37,340 bases of DNA from a virus. The stretch lies in IMG/VR virus record IMGVR_UViG_3300034691_000029, positions 1-37,340 of that record, one strand, 5' to 3'. Numbering within the stretch: the stretch's first letter is position 1; each line of letters opens with the position of its first letter. Both the position numbers and the translations under genes were made by a program. This document shows positions 8,004 to 16,314 of this stretch, piece after piece. The notes beneath the pieces were generated by a model that saw only the letters and a list, made by a program, of their open reading frames with translations, was not told where the DNA came from and made no database searches.

Positions 8004-8034
8004 ATACAGGCAGGGCGCAATGCCCTGCCTGTAT
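8004..8034. terminator. Bidirectional terminator between convergent genes
   Basis: A perfect 13-bp stem (8004-8016 with 8022-8034) surrounds a five-base loop. On the plus strand it follows the 206-aa gene, and on the minus strand it lies immediately after the stop codon of the 366-aa gene. An A-rich run precedes it on the plus strand and serves as the T-run for the minus-strand transcript. Confidence 0.85.
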
Positions 8035-9135
8035 TTATGCTGGTATCTGGTCAGTAACCATTTTTGTTAAACGACCTTCCAGAAAGATCGCCGCTGCTGT
8101 CGTCAAACCGTTAGAGAAGATCTTGTCCTCGCGGTTGATGATCAGACCACGCTTGATAACCATGATCTCGTGCAACATCCGATCATAGCCTGCAGCCTTA
8201 CCCACGGCCAGTACGACAGAGGCTGGGTCTACCTTCAACGAGATCAGTGCCCACAGAACCTGTTCTGATGGCGGCATTGGAGGAAGACCCACAGCGTTCA
8301 AGTAGTTCTCGCCATAAACTGCAGGAACGCTGGAAAGGATCTGGTTGCCCGTCATCGTCTTACCAGACAGTTTATTAGCCACCTCATCAATCACTTGATC
8401 TGCTGGAAGGTTTGCGGAGTTCTGAGCAAAGGGAAGGTTGCTCTTGACGACACAGGCTTCACGAATACCCAGATAGACCATCAGCTTATTAAAGAGCGCA
8501 ACGTTCAAATGGCTCTTCATCATCTGCGGCAACACAAACCCTGAGACATAGGCTTCAACGTTCTTATCGGGGAACGTAGACTTGAACATCCGCCACTTAG
8601 CCGCCAGTAGTGGGATATCAATAGCGATCACTGCAAGATCAGGCCGAGGAATAGAAACAGAGTTCATCACACCCAGTTCAATGACCGTCATGTCAGAGAT
8701 AGGGTGGTTAACAACCCACACCGGTTCCACAGACCGCCAGTCAGTCCACAGGTCCATCATCTTGAACCGTGGGTTACGGGCACTGATAATGATCTCTGGG
8801 CAGTCGCTATAGAAGACACCTTCTGTAAAGAGACGACCCTTGCTGTAACTGGCAGTCATCTTTAAAGTAGGGACAACTCGCAACTCAGCCGCTTCGCAGC
8901 GCTGCATGTACTTTGGCATGTCACCATCAAATGGAATTGCCAAGGCACTGAGGATTTTGAATAGCAGATGTGAGCTGTCTACACGGCCAGGAAGCATGGC
9001 GCGTTCAGTTACAAGCTTCTGATAGTTTTCATCCACCCGCTGGTGCAGGTAGGTCATCTTGGCAAACTGAAAGGCCGAAGCATCAAACGTATTCTTTGGA
9101 TTAAGGATGTTGTACATGGGTAAGATCCCGGCCAT
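8035..9135 (-). CDS. Unknown protein (366 aa), minus strand, beside the shell gene
   Basis: Function not recognised. It is a soluble, mostly helical protein with no signal peptide, and it has strand-like stretches rich in Val/Ile (PDLAVIAIDIP, VEPVWVVNHPI). The start at 9135 has no good Shine-Dalgarno sequence; an in-frame ATG six codons later is preceded by GGGAT and is an alternative. It is the only minus-strand gene in the left half of the window and is divergent from the shell gene. It shares a 361-base control region with that gene and could be expressed at the same time. A virion or nucleus-associated role is possible; I have no motif to decide. Confidence 0.78.
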   Translation of the reverse strand: MAGILPMYNILNPKNTFDASAFQFAKMTYLHQRVDENYQKLVTERAMLPGRVDSSHLLFKILSALAIPFDGDMPKYMQRCEAAELRVVPTLKMTASYSKGRLFTEGVFYSDCPEIIISARNPRFKMMDLWTDWRSVEPVWVVNHPISDMTVIELGVMNSVSIPRPDLAVIAIDIPLLAAKWRMFKSTFPDKNVEAYVSGFVLPQMMKSHLNVALFNKLMVYLGIREACVVKSNLPFAQNSANLPADQVIDEVANKLSGKTMTGNQILSSVPAVYGENYLNAVGLPPMPPSEQVLWALISLKVDPASVVLAVGKAAGYDRMLHEIMVIKRGLIINREDKIFSNGLTTAAAIFLEGRLTKMVTDQIPA

Positions 9136-9270
9136 TGTAAAAAGTTACTAGAGGTATCTACTATATGTAGACAAACCAACCTGCTTTGTGCTGGTTGGGT
9201 CTTGAGCCCCTGCTGTCTAAGTTCATAATAGTCGTAGGGTCTTGAAATACGATTCAAAGAATCGAAGATG

Positions 9271-9279
9271 ATACATTAC
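9271..9279 (+). promoter_or_regulatory. Early-promoter-like motif upstream of the shell gene
   Basis: ATACATTAC occurs here and again at 20446-20454, in both cases in a plus-strand intergenic region upstream of a key phage gene. Its core TACATTAC is one base from TATATTAC, recalled as the phiKZ early promoter core. If it is a promoter, the shell mRNA has a leader of about 200 bases. Confidence 0.35.
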
Positions 9280-9414
9280 AAGATTGATAACGTGCACCGC
9301 TTTGTATTTATTCACATGGCAACGGTATCAATTGAGCAGCCAGTGACGCAAGTTGCTGGGTACCCGGATGATGAGCTGGGGAACTAAAGCCCAAATGGAT
9401 ACGGCCGTATTCAA

Positions 9415-9483
9415 ATTGCATTGGGAATTCCCGAAGCGATAGGGAACCGTCAAAGGCATATCGCCACAATCGCACAATGCAAT
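9415..9483 (+). other. Structured RNA element in the shell-gene leader
   Basis: ATTGCATTG (9415-9423) is perfectly complementary to CAATGCAAT (9475-9483). Inside it, GCGATA (9436-9441) pairs with TATCGC (9459-9464), and GGGAATTCCC is palindromic. The outer stem ends three bases before AGGAG, so folding could affect ribosome access or protect the 5' end of an abundant mRNA. Function is inferred; the pairing is directly visible. Confidence 0.45.
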
Positions 9484-9496
9484 CCTAGGAGTAAGC

Positions 9497-11452
9497 ATGA
9501 GCAACGATGACAACCTGTTTAACGACGCAAACGACCAATCTTCCAACAAGAACACCGGCGGTCAAGGTTCTCAAGAACGTGAAGCACCGCGCCAACAGCA
9601 AGAACGCGCCGCACCTTCCGCCTGGACCCTGGCCGATCTGGGCAATGTCCAAAACCGTCCTTCCCTCGGCGGTCTGACCGACGGCGCTCTGGCGCTGATG
9701 ATCGAGACCTTCGACGAAGCCAAAGGCCGCGCCAATGGTCGCGTTCCGGACGAAATCAGCAGCAGCCGCTTCAAAGCAATCCCACTGGTCGGCCAGCGCA
9801 TCGGTAGCCAAATGTCCGCCCTGTTGATCGCTCTGCCGACCAACATCGCCGGCAAGCAGTACGCCATTGCCTACGTTGCACTGATCGAACCGGCTGGCCC
9901 GATGGCTACCCGCAGTCTGGCTGACGCCCAAGGTACTTACGAAGCACTGTACCTGCCGGAAGACCGCCTGACCGAGAAGTACATCAAAGCTATCCGCGAA
10001 GAAGTTCTCGCAGCACTGCCAGGCAGCACCGTCGTCGTCGCCGGCCGCCAAGTGATCACCCAAGCCACCGTTGCGTCACTGAACGAGAAAGAAGGCGTGG
10101 GCATCATCGAGCGCATCTTCGACAACGCATTCGACGCTATCTGCGGCTACCGCCAGAACATGGCCGATGCTCTGACCGGCAAACGTTCGGGCGAAAAGCG
10201 TATCAACCCTGACGCCGTCGGCCGCCGTGACCGTCTGGAAGCCAGCTTCGATTTCTCCGGTGCTCAACCACTGGATACTTCGGGTCTGCCAATCCAGTCC
10301 GACGTGGCAATGACCATCTGGTACTCGGCCGCCGACGCCGACGAAGAAGGCAACTACAACCGTACCCCGCTGGCCGAAGTACGCATGGGTCTGAACCTGT
10401 TTCTGGATCAGGCTACCAAGCAAAACTCGCTGGGCTTCGGTCGTAGCCGTAACCGCACCGTCGATGATCCAGCGCCGTTCCAAGCGGTACTGACCATCAA
10501 CAACATCACCTCGCCGCAAGGCGTACCGTTCTCCCTGGAACTGGCTCAGTTGGCAATCGCCTCCACCGCCATCCTGTCGAACGACTACCGCTGGGCTGAA
10601 ATCCTGCGTCCGCGCGTTGCCATGCCATCCGGCCTGAAACCTGCGTACAACATCAAGGACCTGGTGCACTTCGCCGACGTCACCGATGAACAGCGTACCC
10701 ACCTGATGCAGGTGGTGACTCCGAACATCCAGGACGGCGATCTGTCCAAGTACCTCGATCTGGTAGTGCAGCCGCAAATCGCGTTCGCCATCTCGGCTCC
10801 AAGCTCCTGCGAAAAGGCCTGGTCCATCGGCATCTTCGAGAAGATCGCTACTGCGAAGAACGAAGTTGAACGCCGTGCTCTGATCTCCACTCTTTACGAC
10901 AGCGCCGATATCCTGACCGGTAGCCGCTTCCGTAAAGTGCTGCGCGATCTGGGTGGCGACGACACTACCTCTCCGGTAGTGTTGACCGGTAACCCGACTC
11001 TGGTCGGCACCTGGATCGACGCCGATGGCCGTGAACGCGCACTGAGCGAACTGAACGTACCTGCCGTACTGACCCGCCTCGGCGCGAAAGGCATGGATGC
11101 GATGGAGGACTTCCAGTTCACCATCCAGGACGATCGTCGCCCTGTAGCGTTCAACCTGGCTGAACGCTACAGCCAGCTGAACAAAATGTACGGCTCGATC
11201 CACGCGGTCACCACTGCCGAGCAAATCGGCTACGCGCCGATCTACCTGCAGGCGCTGAACATCTCGCTGCAGCAAGCGAACATGACCTGTGTACCTACCT
11301 CCCTGGAAGGCACTCAGGCGCGCCGTCGTCCAGCATCGGGCGGTTACGCAGGTCTGGCTACCAACGATATCGGCGCAACCCGCCGCACTACCGCTGGTGC
11401 CTCTGGCCTGGGTGGTCGTCCATCCAACCCACTGGGTGACAACTACTTCTAA
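9497..11452 (+). CDS. chmA: Phage nucleus shell protein (chimallin / PhuN family)
   Basis: This 651-aa protein is probably the self-assembling shell that encloses phage DNA in the infected cell and excludes host nucleases. Support comes from size close to known chimallins (about 600-630 aa) and from position immediately before the RNA polymerase beta' N-terminal gene, as with phiKZ gp54-gp55. Codon use strongly favours C-ending codons, as for an abundant protein. The first about 40 residues are polar and disordered (Asn/Gln/Arg-rich); residues about 45-590 are folded with no membrane segment; the last about 45 are Gly/Arg/Ser-rich and probably flexible, consistent with flexible termini described for chimallin. 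AGGAG lies five bases before the ATG, at the end of a structured leader. A strong terminator follows. Identity rests on context and size rather than on a recognised motif. Confidence 0.8.
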   Translation: MSNDDNLFNDANDQSSNKNTGGQGSQEREAPRQQQERAAPSAWTLADLGNVQNRPSLGGLTDGALALMIETFDEAKGRANGRVPDEISSSRFKAIPLVGQRIGSQMSALLIALPTNIAGKQYAIAYVALIEPAGPMATRSLADAQGTYEALYLPEDRLTEKYIKAIREEVLAALPGSTVVVAGRQVITQATVASLNEKEGVGIIERIFDNAFDAICGYRQNMADALTGKRSGEKRINPDAVGRRDRLEASFDFSGAQPLDTSGLPIQSDVAMTIWYSAADADEEGNYNRTPLAEVRMGLNLFLDQATKQNSLGFGRSRNRTVDDPAPFQAVLTINNITSPQGVPFSLELAQLAIASTAILSNDYRWAEILRPRVAMPSGLKPAYNIKDLVHFADVTDEQRTHLMQVVTPNIQDGDLSKYLDLVVQPQIAFAISAPSSCEKAWSIGIFEKIATAKNEVERRALISTLYDSADILTGSRFRKVLRDLGGDDTTSPVVLTGNPTLVGTWIDADGRERALSELNVPAVLTRLGAKGMDAMEDFQFTIQDDRRPVAFNLAERYSQLNKMYGSIHAVTTAEQIGYAPIYLQALNISLQQANMTCVPTSLEGTQARRRPASGGYAGLATNDIGATRRTTAGASGLGGRPSNPLGDNYF

Positions 11453-11475
11453 GTAGTCTGCAACATAAAGCAATA

Positions 11476-11521
11476 GAGCAGCAGGTGGAGCAATCCACCT
11501 GTTTGCTCACTTTTTCTTTTT
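11476..11521 (+). terminator. Rho-independent terminator after the shell gene
   Basis: CAGGTGGA (11482-11489) pairs with TCCACCTG (11494-11501) around GCAA, extended by GAGCA/TGCTC, and is followed by TTTTTCTTTTT at 11511-11521. It separates the highly expressed shell gene from the polymerase subunit gene 25 bases further on. Confidence 0.85.
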
Positions 11522-11545
11522 ATGTTGTTAGGGGGATGAGCTACA

Positions 11546-13045
11546 GTGGAAATAATCACCCATGACGTCCATGAACCACGGTTTCGTTATCAGGATCGTA
11601 AGGGTATCTATCCTTCCATCGTTGATTTCGATGACCTGTACAAGACGCTAGAAGTCAGGCCAATCTTGGCAAATGACATCGACCTGTCTACAGAAGCTGG
11701 ACGTGATTTGTTCAGTCGGCTGGTGTACAGTCGTCACGATGGCGATATGTTCAGTAACGTTCCATCGTGTGCATGCGGCGTAACAACACGCGGTAGTCGG
11801 ATCAACACGATCTGTAAGGAATGCGGTCAGCCAGTCTTACCACTGACTGAAATGCCAATCCAACCGATCATCTGGATCAAGGCACCGGAAAAGATCCCTG
11901 GTTTTCTAAACCTGATGATCTACCGGCATCTAAAGCTTGAGTTTACAAAATCAGGTTTCAGTGCAATCGATTTCATTATCGATCCAGGATATCGGTCTCC
12001 AAAAGCTGATAGCAATGAAGAAGCTGTCATTGTCAACATCCTGGGCGGGCCTCGGAACCGTGGTCTGAAATATTTCCATGACCATTTCGATGACATCATG
12101 GATGCGCTGTGCGCTAGTCGATTCTACATCAAGGCTCAGCAGGCTATCGTCGTCAAGAAGTATTTGGCGAAGTTCAGGCATTTGGTGTTCTGTAAGTATC
12201 TTCCGTTTCCATCGAAGATTGGTTTCATCATCGAGAACGTCGGCGAGCGTACCTTTGCCGACCCTCGGATGGCGCCTGCTATCAGTGCACTGATCTCGTT
12301 GTCGAATGTGTCCTTTGGCAAGAACCTGCCATTGAAAGACATCGAGAAGCGTGTAGCCCGATCCTTGTCCAAGTTGACCCAGTACTACATGGACAACGAA
12401 GGCAAGAACCTGTTTGACAAGTCGGGTGTGTTCCGTAAGCTGGTTTATGGTACTGACCCACACTTCAATGCTCGAACAGTGATCACACCGCTTCACAGGC
12501 CTCACAAGCACGACTCTATTGAAACCCCTTGGGGTGTCAGTATTCTCATGCTGAAGCTGCACATCGCCAACAAGCTGCTCAAGGATGATTACACGCCGAA
12601 CGAAATTTCGACGTTGGTCTATGACAACATCACCCGGACGCAGCCAAAGCTTGAGATGATCATCGATGAGTTGATCGCTGAAACTCCAGGCGGTAAAGGC
12701 ATTCCGGTAGGTTGGACACGATTCCCTGTTCTCATGCGGGGTAGTACGCAGCTTAAGTACATCACTGCGGTCAAACGTAACCCAACCCAGCTGTCGACAT
12801 CGACCAGTCCACTGACCGTAACATCAAGTAACGCCGACTTCGATGGTGACTACATGACCATCCAGATGGTACTTGATAACGTATGCGCCCTAGCCTATGA
12901 CCGGTTGGCTGACCACACCGGGATCATGGACCTTAAACATCCGTTCAAAATGAGCAACCACGCAGCGATTCCTGCACCTACCCTTACAACGATTAACGCT
13001 CGTCTTGAGGAGGGTGTTGCAATCTCACGACCCGTGGAGGAATAA
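11546..13045 (+). CDS. Non-virion RNA polymerase beta' N-terminal subunit (phiKZ gp55-like)
   Basis: This 499-aa protein is the N-terminal half of a split beta' subunit and carries the RNA polymerase active site: N429-A-D431-F-D433-G-D435, whose three aspartates bind the catalytic magnesium. A four-cysteine zinc site (C75-x-C77-x12-C90-x2-C93) is near the N-terminus, as in cellular beta'. It would combine with the beta' C-terminal, beta C-terminal and other subunits encoded here and elsewhere to transcribe middle and late phage genes. Translation appears to start at GTG 11546, with GATGAG upstream; no ATG in this frame gives the full protein. Its stop overlaps the next ATG (TAATG), so that gene is coupled to it. 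Confidence 0.92.
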   Translation: MEIITHDVHEPRFRYQDRKGIYPSIVDFDDLYKTLEVRPILANDIDLSTEAGRDLFSRLVYSRHDGDMFSNVPSCACGVTTRGSRINTICKECGQPVLPLTEMPIQPIIWIKAPEKIPGFLNLMIYRHLKLEFTKSGFSAIDFIIDPGYRSPKADSNEEAVIVNILGGPRNRGLKYFHDHFDDIMDALCASRFYIKAQQAIVVKKYLAKFRHLVFCKYLPFPSKIGFIIENVGERTFADPRMAPAISALISLSNVSFGKNLPLKDIEKRVARSLSKLTQYYMDNEGKNLFDKSGVFRKLVYGTDPHFNARTVITPLHRPHKHDSIETPWGVSILMLKLHIANKLLKDDYTPNEISTLVYDNITRTQPKLEMIIDELIAETPGGKGIPVGWTRFPVLMRGSTQLKYITAVKRNPTQLSTSTSPLTVTSSNADFDGDYMTIQMVLDNVCALAYDRLADHTGIMDLKHPFKMSNHAAIPAPTLTTINARLEEGVAISRPVEE

Positions 13046-13665
13046 TGGCACGCTTAGTAGATTGTGATGAAGATGTCATGCACGCCCGGACTCATGGCGT
13101 AATGTCTTCGTCTGACTTAAGCTTCTTCAGAGACCGTTCCGAACTGTCAATGCGGGAGTCTGGTCATTTCAGATTGGCCTATGCCCAAGAGTCATCCGAG
13201 GCTATTGAAGCCTTTGACTTAGCCGGATTGCGAGATCGTGTTGAGGCCACAAACAGCCGGAATGAACATCGTTGGTACAATAACGTTATTCGCCAGCTGG
13301 ATGACCTCTACGATATCCGCAATGCATCTGCCATCAACCGCCGGTATCTCATGTCGGATTCTCGGATCAGACGGTTACACCAGCAAGGTCATACTGATGG
13401 TTATGGTGATCTGTATCAAGATGAAGATCCGTTCGCTACAGCCCTGGAGCACCAAGCCAACCGTGAGATCATCACAGGTAGCTTTGTAGAAGACAACGAA
13501 GGGAATGACACCTGGCGGCACTGCATGGGCACCGAAGATGAGAACGGTGACCAGATTGCGCGCTACAGTCAGCGTGAGATCGTACGTCAGAACCGACGTC
13601 GTGCTCATGAACTGTTAGACTTGGGTGGACTTGATCCATTCAGCCCACTGGGCAAATCCCTGTAA
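13045..13665 (+). CDS. Unknown acidic/Arg-rich protein coupled to beta' N (206 aa)
   Basis: Function not recognised. GGAGGA precedes the ATG, which overlaps the polymerase stop by one base. The protein is highly charged and hydrophilic, with alternating Arg and Asp/Glu, several His and little hydrophobic core. It is probably helical and perhaps partly disordered (for example DNEGNDTWRHCMGTEDENGD). It contains no motif I know. Position suggests it is made together with the polymerase subunit and might bind it or nucleic acid; that is inference. Confidence 0.75.
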   Translation: MARLVDCDEDVMHARTHGVMSSSDLSFFRDRSELSMRESGHFRLAYAQESSEAIEAFDLAGLRDRVEATNSRNEHRWYNNVIRQLDDLYDIRNASAINRRYLMSDSRIRRLHQQGHTDGYGDLYQDEDPFATALEHQANREIITGSFVEDNEGNDTWRHCMGTEDENGDQIARYSQREIVRQNRRRAHELLDLGGLDPFSPLGKSL

Positions 13666-13680
13666 ACGACCCATCATGAT

Positions 13681-13716
13681 GCCAGCCTTCGGGCTGGCGT
13701 TATGCCCTTTATTTTC
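13681..13716 (+). terminator. Rho-independent terminator with UUCG loop
   Basis: GCCAGCC-TTCG-GGCTGGC at 13681-13698 is followed, after a spacer, by the T-rich run CCTTTATTTTC. It ends the beta' N operon. Confidence 0.75.
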
Positions 13717-13730
13717 TGGAAGAAAGATTC

Positions 13731-13934
13731 ATGCCTAACTTTAAAGGTGGCGACCGAGTAGTTGCAGCAGCCGATATTTATTTGACTGAACGTGACGGTA
13801 CGCCTACCGATTACGTCCTTGCCCATGAAGGTGATTCCATGGTTGTGCGTTCTAGCCAACCTCTTGAAGTCTCCGCCTGGTCAAACCCCCTGATTTCGTT
13901 CGAAGTGAAATCCCACCAAATTCGCCCTGAATAA
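13731..13934 (+). CDS. Small beta-rich unknown protein (67 aa)
   Basis: Function not recognised. GGAAGAAAG upstream supports the ATG. The sequence begins FKGGDRVVAAADIYL and has short strands with glycine turns, which suggests an SH3-like small barrel. This is a structural guess only. It is followed ten bases later by another small gene, with AAGGAA overlapping its stop codon. Confidence 0.65.
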   Translation: MPNFKGGDRVVAAADIYLTERDGTPTDYVLAHEGDSMVVRSSQPLEVSAWSNPLISFEVKSHQIRPE

Positions 13935-13944
13935 GGAACACCTC

Positions 13945-14325
13945 ATGCAACATATGTCCAAAATCATGGTACCGGTTGAGCTTACCTACGACGGTAGCGT
14001 GCCGGTTGAAGAAGTTCAGGCAATGGTTGCCAATGTTCTAGAACTGGCCCGGATTGATGGCCGGCTGAGTACTGAACAAATGGGTGAGGTCGGCTGCACT
14101 TCTGCAGTTGTTCAATCCCCGAAAGTGAAGCTGTGCACTCTTTATAAAGGCCCAGCTGAGGTATGTCCTGCGCTTGAAGAGTACTGCGGATCGGGTGATA
14201 GTTTGGTAAGTCTCGCCACCGACAACGAATCTTGCACGCTAGAAGTCTTCGATAATTACGCTGAATTCAGACCGTTTCCAGCTGGGGTGACGATGATTAT
14301 AACGCCTAGCAATCTGACGGCATAA
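13945..14325 (+). CDS. Small unknown protein (126 aa)
   Basis: Function not recognised. The start at 13945 follows AAGGAA; an ATG three codons later is an alternative. It has an amphipathic helix (VEEVQAMVANVLELARI) and several cysteines (at least five) scattered through the middle, not in a standard zinc pattern. A hydrophobic strand near the end (GVTMIITPS) completes it. It belongs to a run of small genes between the polymerase subunit and the next terminator. Confidence 0.7.
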   Translation: MQHMSKIMVPVELTYDGSVPVEEVQAMVANVLELARIDGRLSTEQMGEVGCTSAVVQSPKVKLCTLYKGPAEVCPALEEYCGSGDSLVSLATDNESCTLEVFDNYAEFRPFPAGVTMIITPSNLTA

Positions 14326-14344
14326 CTTTAAAGGTAAGTACCTC

Positions 14345-14914
14345 ATGGATCAGCAACAAGTTTATGCGCTCGCTACACTGGCCGGTTTCAAGAACTGCGG
14401 TTATGAAAAGATCCGCAATGATTACTGGCCTTCCCATTCGGACTACGACCATCTACGCGAACAGTATCCGTGGTGGATCGTTACCACCGAGTTTGGTTCC
14501 ATCCGAATAGGGTACCGCAAACGTGTTATCCACATCGACTGGATCAACACCAATCGCCGGGGCGTCGTTACTGAAGACGATGTAACCAAAGACGACTACA
14601 TGGTCCATGCCTGGAATCTGGGTACAGCCGTTACCTATCTCAAAGCAATTGCGACCCTCCCGATCGTCGATGTGACGCTGGCGGAGTTCAATGAGTATCA
14701 CGTCACTAGCTATTCTGATATTGTGTCGATTGTAAAAGACTTCGGTAACGTCACGCCAGAACACTTGCTGATGACAAAGCTCCTCGAAACCATTGACCCA
14801 GATGTAATGCCTACCACGCTCACCTTCTGCCGTAAGAAAGAAGGTAGTGAGATCAGCCGATATACCCTGCACATCGGCACCTTTCGTATCGAGTGGGTAT
14901 CTAAACGCTCGTAA
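14345..14914 (+). CDS. Unknown protein (189 aa)
   Basis: Function not recognised. AAAGGT lies upstream of the ATG. The protein is rich in Trp and Tyr (for example YPWWIVTTEFGSIRIGYRKR), with alternating strands in the first half, helices in the middle, and two strands at the end (RYTLHIGTFRIEWV). It has no catalytic motif I recognise. It is followed 17 bases later by the next small gene. Confidence 0.7.
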   Translation: MDQQQVYALATLAGFKNCGYEKIRNDYWPSHSDYDHLREQYPWWIVTTEFGSIRIGYRKRVIHIDWINTNRRGVVTEDDVTKDDYMVHAWNLGTAVTYLKAIATLPIVDVTLAEFNEYHVTSYSDIVSIVKDFGNVTPEHLLMTKLLETIDPDVMPTTLTFCRKKEGSEISRYTLHIGTFRIEWVSKRS

Positions 14915-14931
14915 CAAGCTCGGGGGTAACA

Positions 14932-15159
14932 ATGTCTCGATTTGATAAATGTCTTTTTATCACTGCCAAAGAAGGTATTGGTACAGAGCGAGTACCTACG
15001 GTAGATTTGGAAATTTCGATTCATACGAAATTTTCAGAAACTGCTGAGACAAGCTTCAAACGAAATAAAGTACGGATTCCAAAACCTACAGATACTGTCT
15101 ACCAATTCGATACCGAAGGTCCTCTGTATAAGTTGTTAATAGACAACCTAGGTAAATAA
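14932..15159 (+). CDS. Small unknown protein (75 aa)
   Basis: Function not recognised. A GGGGGT precedes the ATG by a few bases. It is a short basic protein with strand-like segments (CLFITAKEG, VDLEISIHTKF) and ends one base before a strong terminator. Its base composition is more A/T-rich than the neighbouring shell and SSB genes. Confidence 0.65.
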   Translation: MSRFDKCLFITAKEGIGTERVPTVDLEISIHTKFSETAETSFKRNKVRIPKPTDTVYQFDTEGPLYKLLIDNLGK

Positions 15160-15160
15160 A

Positions 15161-15206
15161 CCACGGGAGCCTTCGGGTTCCCGTGGTACCACCTTTCTTT
15201 TTTTTG
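15161..15206 (+). terminator. Strong Rho-independent terminator
   Basis: An 11-bp stem (15161-15171 with 15176-15186, one G-T pair) is closed by TTCG and followed by TTTCTTTTTTTT at about 15194-15205. It directly abuts the stop codon of the 75-aa gene. Confidence 0.88.
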
Positions 15207-15243
15207 TCTATTAGATGTCTACTACCACCACTTGAGAATGACC

Positions 15244-15669
15244 ATGGTCCAAAAAGTAGCTACTCTAGGAATGGAAGGGTTTCTTGAGGACATCAACCTT
15301 AAAATTGACTACCTCATGTGCTGCTACTTCTATTCCAAGTTCAAGCAGTCAACGCTGTACAGAGATAAGATTGTTTCCTTGTCGAAGACTTTGCAACTGC
15401 ACGGCCATGATGCCATTGAAGCAAAGATGGCCATGCAGGCTGACTTACAGGACTACCTGTCCAAATTCTTCACCACTGCCTTTGTGGAGGTTACTAACTT
15501 AACCGCAGAGGACGACCCTGGTATTAACTTACAGATCAACGCAATAGTAAGTGAGCAAGGGACCATTGAAGGTAACTCAGTCAGTATCGGTTACTCGGTC
15601 TTCAGTAAAGACTCCATGCTCAAACAACTTATCAACCGGTCTAATGGCACGACCATTTATAGCGCCTGA
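15244..15669 (+). CDS. Unknown protein (141 aa)
   Basis: Function not recognised. In-frame starts are TTG 15232, ATG 15238 and ATG 15244; I chose 15244 because TTGAG lies seven bases upstream of it. The first half is helical with a cysteine/aromatic patch (YLMCCYFYSKF). The second half is beta-like (INLQINAIVSEQGTIEGNSV). It follows a terminator, so a promoter should lie in 15207-15240, but I cannot pick one out. The next gene follows after 20 bases. Confidence 0.68.
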   Translation: MVQKVATLGMEGFLEDINLKIDYLMCCYFYSKFKQSTLYRDKIVSLSKTLQLHGHDAIEAKMAMQADLQDYLSKFFTTAFVEVTNLTAEDDPGINLQINAIVSEQGTIEGNSVSIGYSVFSKDSMLKQLINRSNGTTIYSA

Positions 15670-15689
15670 CCATTATAAAGGATACACCG

Positions 15690-16298
15690 ATGTCTACCCA
15701 AGCCGCCGATCAAGAGATTCCATTCGTACTGCCTACCACCCGCGCTGGTTTCAAGCAACTGTTTGCCGAGCTGTTCAGTGAAACCATGTCCAACCCGGAT
15801 AACGCCGCGCTGTTGGCCAAGACTATCACCGCTGCCAGTCACAACGCTCTGCTGGGTCGGATCGGCGAACGCCTCCGCGAACAGCGTAAACCAGTGGTTG
15901 TGCGTGAAGCTTACGACGATGCCTGGAAGTGCACCGTACAAGGCGGCCTGAACGGCACCCTGACCGTACTCATCGAAGAACAACTCGATGGTATCTGGAC
16001 CAAGCTGAAAGCCGAAGACAGCCTGTATCAGAAAGCATCCGGCCTGGTCCTGTCGCAAACCGCCGTGCCTGGCGACGTGTTCTACCTCACCGACAGCCTG
16101 CGCATCGAGGCCGCGCGTGAGTCGTACGTCGACGCATACATGGCGCATCTGGAAAAAGAGCAGGCTGCTGCTCAAGATGCCCCTCACCTGAAGGCCATCG
16201 CCCAGTTCAGCGAAGCCACCGCCGCGGCCGAAGCTACCGGCACTGCCACCGGTGCTGAAGTACAGTCTGAGGTCGGTGACCTCCAGAAAGAAGCGTAA
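15690..16298 (+). CDS. Probably abundant unknown protein (202 aa)
   Basis: Function not recognised. AAAGGAT precedes the ATG. Codon use is strongly C-ending like that of the shell and SSB genes and unlike the gene just upstream, which points to high expression. It is mainly helical with a compact middle (residues about 15-150). An Ala/Thr/Glu-rich tail of about 45 residues looks disordered. There is no membrane segment or Cys motif. A strong terminator follows. Candidates are an abundant nucleus-associated or structural protein; the sequence does not decide. Confidence 0.75.
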   Translation: MSTQAADQEIPFVLPTTRAGFKQLFAELFSETMSNPDNAALLAKTITAASHNALLGRIGERLREQRKPVVVREAYDDAWKCTVQGGLNGTLTVLIEEQLDGIWTKLKAEDSLYQKASGLVLSQTAVPGDVFYLTDSLRIEAARESYVDAYMAHLEKEQAAAQDAPHLKAIAQFSEATAAAEATGTATGAEVQSEVGDLQKEA

Positions 16299-16314
16299 CT
16301 GATCACAAAACTCA

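Larger units (their letters stand above)
9136..9496. promoter_or_regulatory. Divergent control region and long 5' leader of the shell gene
   Basis: This 361-base stretch contains no convincing gene. From left to right I see: an inverted repeat TCTAC-N5-GTAGA at 9157-9171; a stem CCAACC/GGTTGG near 9175-9200; CGATTC-AAA-GAATCG; an early-promoter-like ATACATTAC at 9271-9279; a 12-bp palindrome ATACGGCCGTAT at 9399-9410; and a structured element at 9415-9483 directly before the ribosome binding site AGGAG (9487-9491). Two tiny open frames (9316-9387 and 9395-9442) lack ribosome binding sites. Confidence 0.5.

Noticed and set aside
9316-9442. Two mini-frames (23 and 15 codons) in the shell leader
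   Set aside because: Neither has a Shine-Dalgarno sequence and they overlap the structured element; a leader-peptide role cannot be supported.
10076-11473. Long minus-strand open frame (465 codons) opposite the shell gene
   Set aside because: It is a shadow of strong C-ending codon bias on the plus strand; it has no ribosome binding site and its composition is not protein-like. Similar long shadows lie opposite 23775-25061 and 32502-33989.
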